From Casuarius casuarius (taxonomy: Eukaryota; Chordata; Aves; Casuariiformes; Casuariidae): 64,000 nucleotides of DNA. The stretch is taken from the NCBI GenBank assembly GCA_003342895.1, contig PTFA01000195.1:806001-870000 (forward strand). The letters run 5' to 3'. Positions 58,996 to 64,000 of the stretch are shown here, in pieces; within the stretch, counting starts at the first letter, position 1; every line of letters starts with the position of its first letter. The notes under the pieces are model-generated. The model searched no databases and was not told the DNA's origin. It worked only from the letters and a program-made list of their open reading frames with translations. A program made the position numbers and the translations under genes.

Positions 58996-59914
58996 AGACC
59001 CCTTGCGACTACAAGTCGCTCCGATGGTGTCTCTCAGGTGTGATTTGTTAGGGCTTCCTCAGTTTTGTTGATCCAGAATTAAAATGGAGAATTGTCTTTC
59101 TCATCATAGTTTAGTGGGTTTGCTCCTGCTGGAAACCACAATGGCAGATGCTGATCTCTATGTGCATGTTTATAAAATACGAAGAAGAAATGCAGCGTGA
59201 TATTAAATGAAAAGTAAATCAGAGTGATAATTAATAATAAAGGCTGCTGAATATTCTGAATCTTTGAAAAGGGTTGCTTTTTCCCCCCCTGGATCCAGCG
59301 AGCACTCATTCGTATGAATAACATTACATGCATGAGTAATGCCTTTGAACTCAATGAAACCCAAGTTAAATATGTGTAGGAGGCCTGTGCAGGATTGGGA
59401 CCAGGAGCTGTAGCACTGAGTTCAGGGCAAGTATTGTGTTTGTACTGTTGCTTAATTGTAAAGTAGATGTAAATAGTAAGTCTCCTCTCTTCTAGTCTGT
59501 CTGGATTTTGCTGGAAGACATACCCTCTTGGTGTTTAAATCCTTCTGGGCCTGTGCATTTCTGGCCTTTAAAATGTGATATTTAGCTTTCAGAAAGCAAA
59601 TAACAACCATTGTACGCTTTTTCACACCTTCCTCCTGTGGTTCTCCCAAGCACTTTCGACAACATTAACTGATGAGACCTGACAACTCCTCTGTTGAGGA
59701 CTGGCTGTCAGTGTTGCCATTTCTCTTTCTCTCACTGTCTCTGATTCTGTATATATTTTTCACAAGCATGATGATATTTGGATCTTCCATAAAGCTGCTC
59801 CTGCTACAGACATGATTATACAAAAAATCTGAGTTTTCCTTTCATGTCTCTTCTAACAATAGATTTCTAACTTCTACAGTCACAGAATTAAGAAAAAAAT
59901 GAAATTTGAAGTGT

Positions 59915-60025
59915 CCTTACAATATTGAAAAATCTCACAATTTTAATGAATGAATCTCATGATTTTTGAGGGAAACAATTCAATATGCTTTAACATTTGT
60001 TTTTGAGAATACTGGGCGTTCAATT
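59915..60025. repeat. sauropsid A/T-rich repeat fragment, possible
   Basis: 'aaaaatctcacaattttaat' and 'gaatctcatgatttttgagg' resemble a dispersed sauropsid repeat with the phrase 'aatctcatgatttt'. Short and diverged. Confidence 0.4.
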
Positions 60026-60029
60026 CCCA

Positions 60030-60185
60030 TTTTTAAGACAAGTGGGTAGATAAAGCAGAAGTCTAATTTAAAGTAGTGTGCCCAATAGCACATAAATCAT
60101 CGGTGTCAGAAGCAAGAATAAGAATCTTGGAGTACCATATCCCTTGCTTTATGTCCTGCCTGACACTTGTAGTAGGAGAGACATG
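60030..60185 (-). repeat. MIR-like SINE
   Basis: 'taatttaaagtagtgtgccc' then 'aatagcacataaatcatcgg' and 'tcagaagcaagaataagaat' follow the reverse complement of the MIR middle ('gaggttaagtgacttgccca ... aggtcacacagc ... gtcagtggcagagcaagaatagaac'). Moderately clear. Confidence 0.55.
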
Positions 60186-62689
60186 AACCACAGCAGCAGA
60201 GATGGTGCAAGGATTTGCTGCCTTAACATATAGAATGCTTTCCATAAGCTGAGTTTCATGAGTCAGCGTTTTGGAGGGCAATAACTTACAGTAATAAACA
60301 GGGAAAGAACACCAAGTTTGTGTGGGTAAATTTGGTTCTAAAGTGAGTGATGTACTTCGTGGTAATCAGGTACAGTTGTGATTTGAACACTTTAAAGCTT
60401 GTGAAATATGTTCCCTGTTGACTGATTCCAGCTTTTTTTTTTCTCCCCCCTCCTTCCCCCTCCCCTTCCCTCTAGCTTTAGCTGTCTTTAAAGGCAGGAA
60501 CCTCAGTGGGGTATTTTGCATTGCCACTACAGCAAAAGAGAAAAGGGAGTGCAGCCTGGAGAGGGCAAATACAAATTTCCCAGTTCACTATTGATTTTTG
60601 TGAGCTGTGGAAGGAAGCTCCTGTGGCCTCTGTATGGAGGCTGTAGGTGGGAAAGAGGGGGGAAATGGTAAAGCGGATTCGGGAGCAGCAGTTCCATGTA
60701 AATCTTTTTTCCCATCCCCGCGTCTTTGTGCTCAGTGGAGTCTTGGAGCGGATTCAGGCTTTTCATGTTCACAGAGAATTGGAAGCTTAGATCTCTGACC
60801 TTTTAAAAATCCATTTTGAGTCTCATCTTTCAGAGATTTAAACAAAAGATTTTGACCTAAAGGGCCATTGTTTTACACTTTCTGATAGAGGGGATAAGAA
60901 AGACTGAGAGGAAGGAGGGCAGAAACAGAGATTATCTGAAATGGGACCTGCTGATTCTGGTGGTAATTTTGCAAGTGCAAGAGAGAGGGAGAGACCTATA
61001 AGGATGCAAGCTGCTGCTTTAAACCTGTAGCAGCAAATGAGGTAAGAATATCTGGGGGGGACAGACAGAATGACTGTTGGGATAATACTGCTTTTCTTAC
61101 TGTAGTCAAGCTCAGTGTTAGAGGAAAAGGATCCTCCTGATTCATCCTTGCCACTGTTGTCCACTACTTTCGTTGTTTTTCTATACCGTCCCTGAAGAAA
61201 TGTCTCAAAGAGCAGAGCTTCAGAGAGGGACAAAGTGTGTGATCCTGCCATCAGGCATGCCGGGAGCTGATACCACTCATTTTTTTAGTTCGAAGTCTAC
61301 ATTCTCAATAATGAGGTTTTTTTTCCCTGCAGTCCTTTCAACTTCAGCATTGGTGCTAATAATGAAAAAAATCCCCCTAAATCCTTCTTTACTGTCATTT
61401 TCTCCCATTTTTCTTTTCCATATGTCTCTTTCTGTTTGGAGCAGATTTTGTGCTCATTTTTTTGGCAAACAGATGGGGTCAAATTCTTCACACCCCTTCT
61501 TTTCTCTACTGACCCATGCAAATACTGACCTACCCAAATAATTAAAAATTGAAAATAGATTGATACAGAATCTTTCATTGTTGGAAATGTTTGAAGGGAA
61601 TGTATTCCTTTCTTACTCATGCTAGATGGACGTTCGTAATAACGAGATGTGTAATCACTGAAGTTGCATCTCCACTCTCTCTTTCCCTTTAGTAGGAAAC
61701 ATCAGGGGCTGTAGTGAGAGGAGACATCTGACATACCAGACTCCTAAGGCGTAAAACAAATTCAGTCTGCTAGGCCATGTGCAAGTGGCTCACCCCAGGC
61801 CAGAGAAAAGGCTAGAGCTCTGCTGTCTCTTGCTCTCGCTGGCTCAACCATAGCAGCCTGCAATATATGGGAGGATGCATCCAGTAAACGCTCAGGCTGT
61901 CTCCAATTGAAGTGGTTTGGTGGGAGGGATGGAGTACAGAAAACCTTCATTTTGCTTGGATTGGAATTATGTTTTTGGTGTCATTTCCAAAAAAAACCAC
62001 AGCTTATTCAGTCACACAGTCCACCCACATCTGTTTGTTCACCTGCTTCCTCTCTACCCCCGTTCCCTTCTTCACTTCCCCATGACATTTTTGAACCTAT
62101 TGATTGGTTTCAACCACACATGAAAGAGCCTAGAAGTTTTGAAAATAATTATCGTCCTACTAGTTGTACAAAAATTTGGCAGAGAAAAGGGATATAAATG
62201 AGTTGCCCTGCTGAGAAGATGGTGGGCAGAGTTCAGCCATGGAAGCAGCTGGCCAATCTGCACCCACGTACCGGCCAACGCAACTGGCATGCACATTACC
62301 CTGCGTTAGCTACAGAGCTAGCAGCCTTTTGGACAGAGTGGGGGACATAGAGGAAGCTGAATTATTGAGATGGGGGAGCCTGGGAGGCCTAAGATACAAA
62401 TCTATAGCGAGCCAAGCTTCATTAGTCTGGCTTCACACTTTGAGCAAGCAATGATTACTTCCAAAGCTCTCACAGTATACAGAGGATGTGCCACTTAGAA
62501 AAATACTACATCCCTGAAAAATACCAGTGCCATTGAAAGACCCGAGATACATACAGCCAACCCTAAGTGCGTTGAGGTAGGTGGAAGTAAAGTTAGCTAG
62601 TTGCTAGTCCAGAAAAGGGACGGTTTTGGAATAGCTTGGAGGCAGAGAGGTTAAGATCTAAACATGAGAGGGAAGTTGCTCTATTGAAA
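60186..62689. other. non-coding unique sequence
   Basis: No supported exon. A strong pyrimidine tract ending in AG (60432-60475) looks like a splice acceptor (see findings). The minus frame at 60838-61251 (137 codons) and the plus frame at 61173-61541 (122 codons) have no domain. Confidence 0.5.
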
Positions 62690-62960
62690 AGAAGAAATCT
62701 TCCCCATACAATAATCAAAATGTGGAACTCATTGTTGCAGGATATTGTGAAGATTGAAAAATATCTATAGGGTGAGAGGAAAAAAAAAAGTACTAGGCAA
62801 ATTCATAGAGAAGGAATCTATTGGTGGCTCTTAGATGTGATTGCCCATATAATCCATTTCTCAGAAATTTCCATAACTGCTGATATCCAGAAGATGAGAG
62901 GCTCTGGCCAGGAGGCATTAACCTGTGCTATTTCTTATCATCCATCCATAAATATCTTCT
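62690..62960 (+). repeat. CR1 LINE 3' region fragment
   Basis: 'caaaatgtggaactcattgt' (62716-62735), 'tgcaggatattgtgaagatt', 'ggcaaattcatagagaagga', 'tctattggtggctcttagat' and 'gtgattgcccatataat' match CR1 3' regions in order ('aaatgtggaactcattgcca ... agatgtcgtgaaggcc ... attggtggctattagctgtgatgg'). The 3' terminus is not clear. It is a dead copy. Confidence 0.65.
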
Positions 62961-64000
62961 TCTGATTACTGTCTGAAATAGAGGAATCATTAACTGGGTC
63001 TATAGTACTGCTGTTTTCATGATTTTGTTCTCGTTTGTTCTGAGTGCTATTAAAGCAAGGAGTGAATGTATTGGGAAAGAATGATTGGGAAGGAGCCATG
63101 GACAGATTGGCAAAGTTGCTGTGGGATAAGGAACTGATAATTGTAGCAGATTTATGATGACCTTTATAAACAGGCATTGGAATCTTGCATTCAAGGGGGA
63201 AGCCGTTAACCCTTTTGCAGAGATTAAAAATAACATCATAGGGCACTTGGAAGCCTGCAGAAATTTTCCTCCTAGTGACATGCTTTCTTCTGGGTCTGAT
63301 CTGAAAAGCTGTGCATCTTCCCAGGGGCTAAGCTTCAAATAATAGATAAAGAGTGCAGAGAAAGAAGCTGCTTTCACACTTCATAAAAGCAGGACGACTT
63401 TCCACCTGGGAGCCAGCAAGCAGGGCCCCTGAAAGACCTGCAAAGGTGTGTTTAAAACAAAAGTGAGGGAGGTTAAGGGAAAACTGCAGTGATTAGATCC
63501 AAGGGGCCAAGTGCTCCCTGTGTATAATCTGATTATTGGAACAGTGACATCAGCAGAGTTCTGCTGATTTATTCTGCCTGTGATTTAACCCAGCCTTTTC
63601 TTTGTGAAACTAAGAAAAATTAAATTTAGTCTATATAGCTGGTTAGTTTTCTTCTAACAAGGTATTCTCACGTCATATTTTTTTTGCAATTTTGTAAAAC
63701 TATCCACCTGAAAATCTCAACACATTTTAGAAATACAGAGCTTTTGGCTTTTGAAGGGCAAAAGTATGCACCTTGATGAGAACAGTCACAAATTTCCTTA
63801 GGTTTTGGTGACAACCGTGGTCTTCAATGTATGGAGGCTCCTGAGATTTTGGAGAAAAGGTGGGAATTGGTAATTCCTTAGTGCGCATGGGGAAAATGAG
63901 GCAAGGAAGGATGGTAGGACCACCTGGAAGATGTCTGTGGCAAAAAAATCCTAGTACAGCACACAAGTTGGAAAGGAAAGGGTACCTGTTGTCCTGCAAG
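62961..64000. other. non-coding unique sequence
   Basis: No supported gene. 'acatcagcagagttctgctg' at 63547-63566 is a weak match to the sauropsid palindromic family and also a short self-complementary sequence. 'gcatggggaaaatgaggcaa' near 63885-63904 recalls a MIR reverse complement but stands alone. The window ends inside unremarkable sequence. Confidence 0.55.

Overview
The window is non-coding vertebrate nuclear DNA, most likely from a bird or another sauropsid. It shows no operons, no compact ORFs and no long GC-rich gene blocks. It carries strongly decayed CR1 LINE 3' ends, for example the typical CR1 terminal phrase at 56162-56181. It also carries many decayed MIR/CORE-type SINE fragments and copies of the ancient sauropsid repeats built around the phrase 'attgacttcaatggga'. 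I see no primate, rodent or other mammal-specific young repeats, and the low density and high decay of repeats favour a bird over a turtle or crocodilian. That last step is inference.

I found no protein-coding exon, tRNA, rRNA, CRISPR array or intact mobile element that I can support. The longest open frames are about 190-200 codons (minus 47020-47625, minus 18075-18662, plus 56798-57367). They have no domain I recognise. Frames of this length are expected at about one or fewer each in 128 kb of six-frame sequence by chance. The window is therefore probably part of a gene desert or a very large intron.

Layout: 1-3.6 kb is unique sequence with one SINE fragment, ending at a 25-base assembly gap after a C run. 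3.6-11.4 kb is mostly unique, with SINE tails and a cluster of transcription-factor-like motifs near 7.0 kb. 11.4-18.7 kb is unique sequence with a split SINE, a short tandem duplication and an excellent RFX X-box. 18.7-19.5 kb is a compositionally odd, possibly LTR-derived segment. 19.5-29.6 kb is mostly unique, with a 22-base G run and a T run interrupted by an N. At 29.67-29.87 kb there is an 82-bp inverted repeat with no mismatch, followed by a long minus-strand SINE. 34-46.5 kb is the richest in old repeats (palindromic family, SINEs, CR1). 46.5-56 kb is mostly unique. 56-64 kb holds two CR1 3' ends, a promoter-like patch near 57.2-57.4 kb and a segment resembling a conserved regulatory element near 57.8-58.1 kb.

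The most unusual object is the perfect 82-bp inverted repeat at 29674-29868. No previously undescribed biological system could be supported. Possible regulatory elements are reported with low confidence because conservation, the test that would decide, cannot be seen in one sequence.
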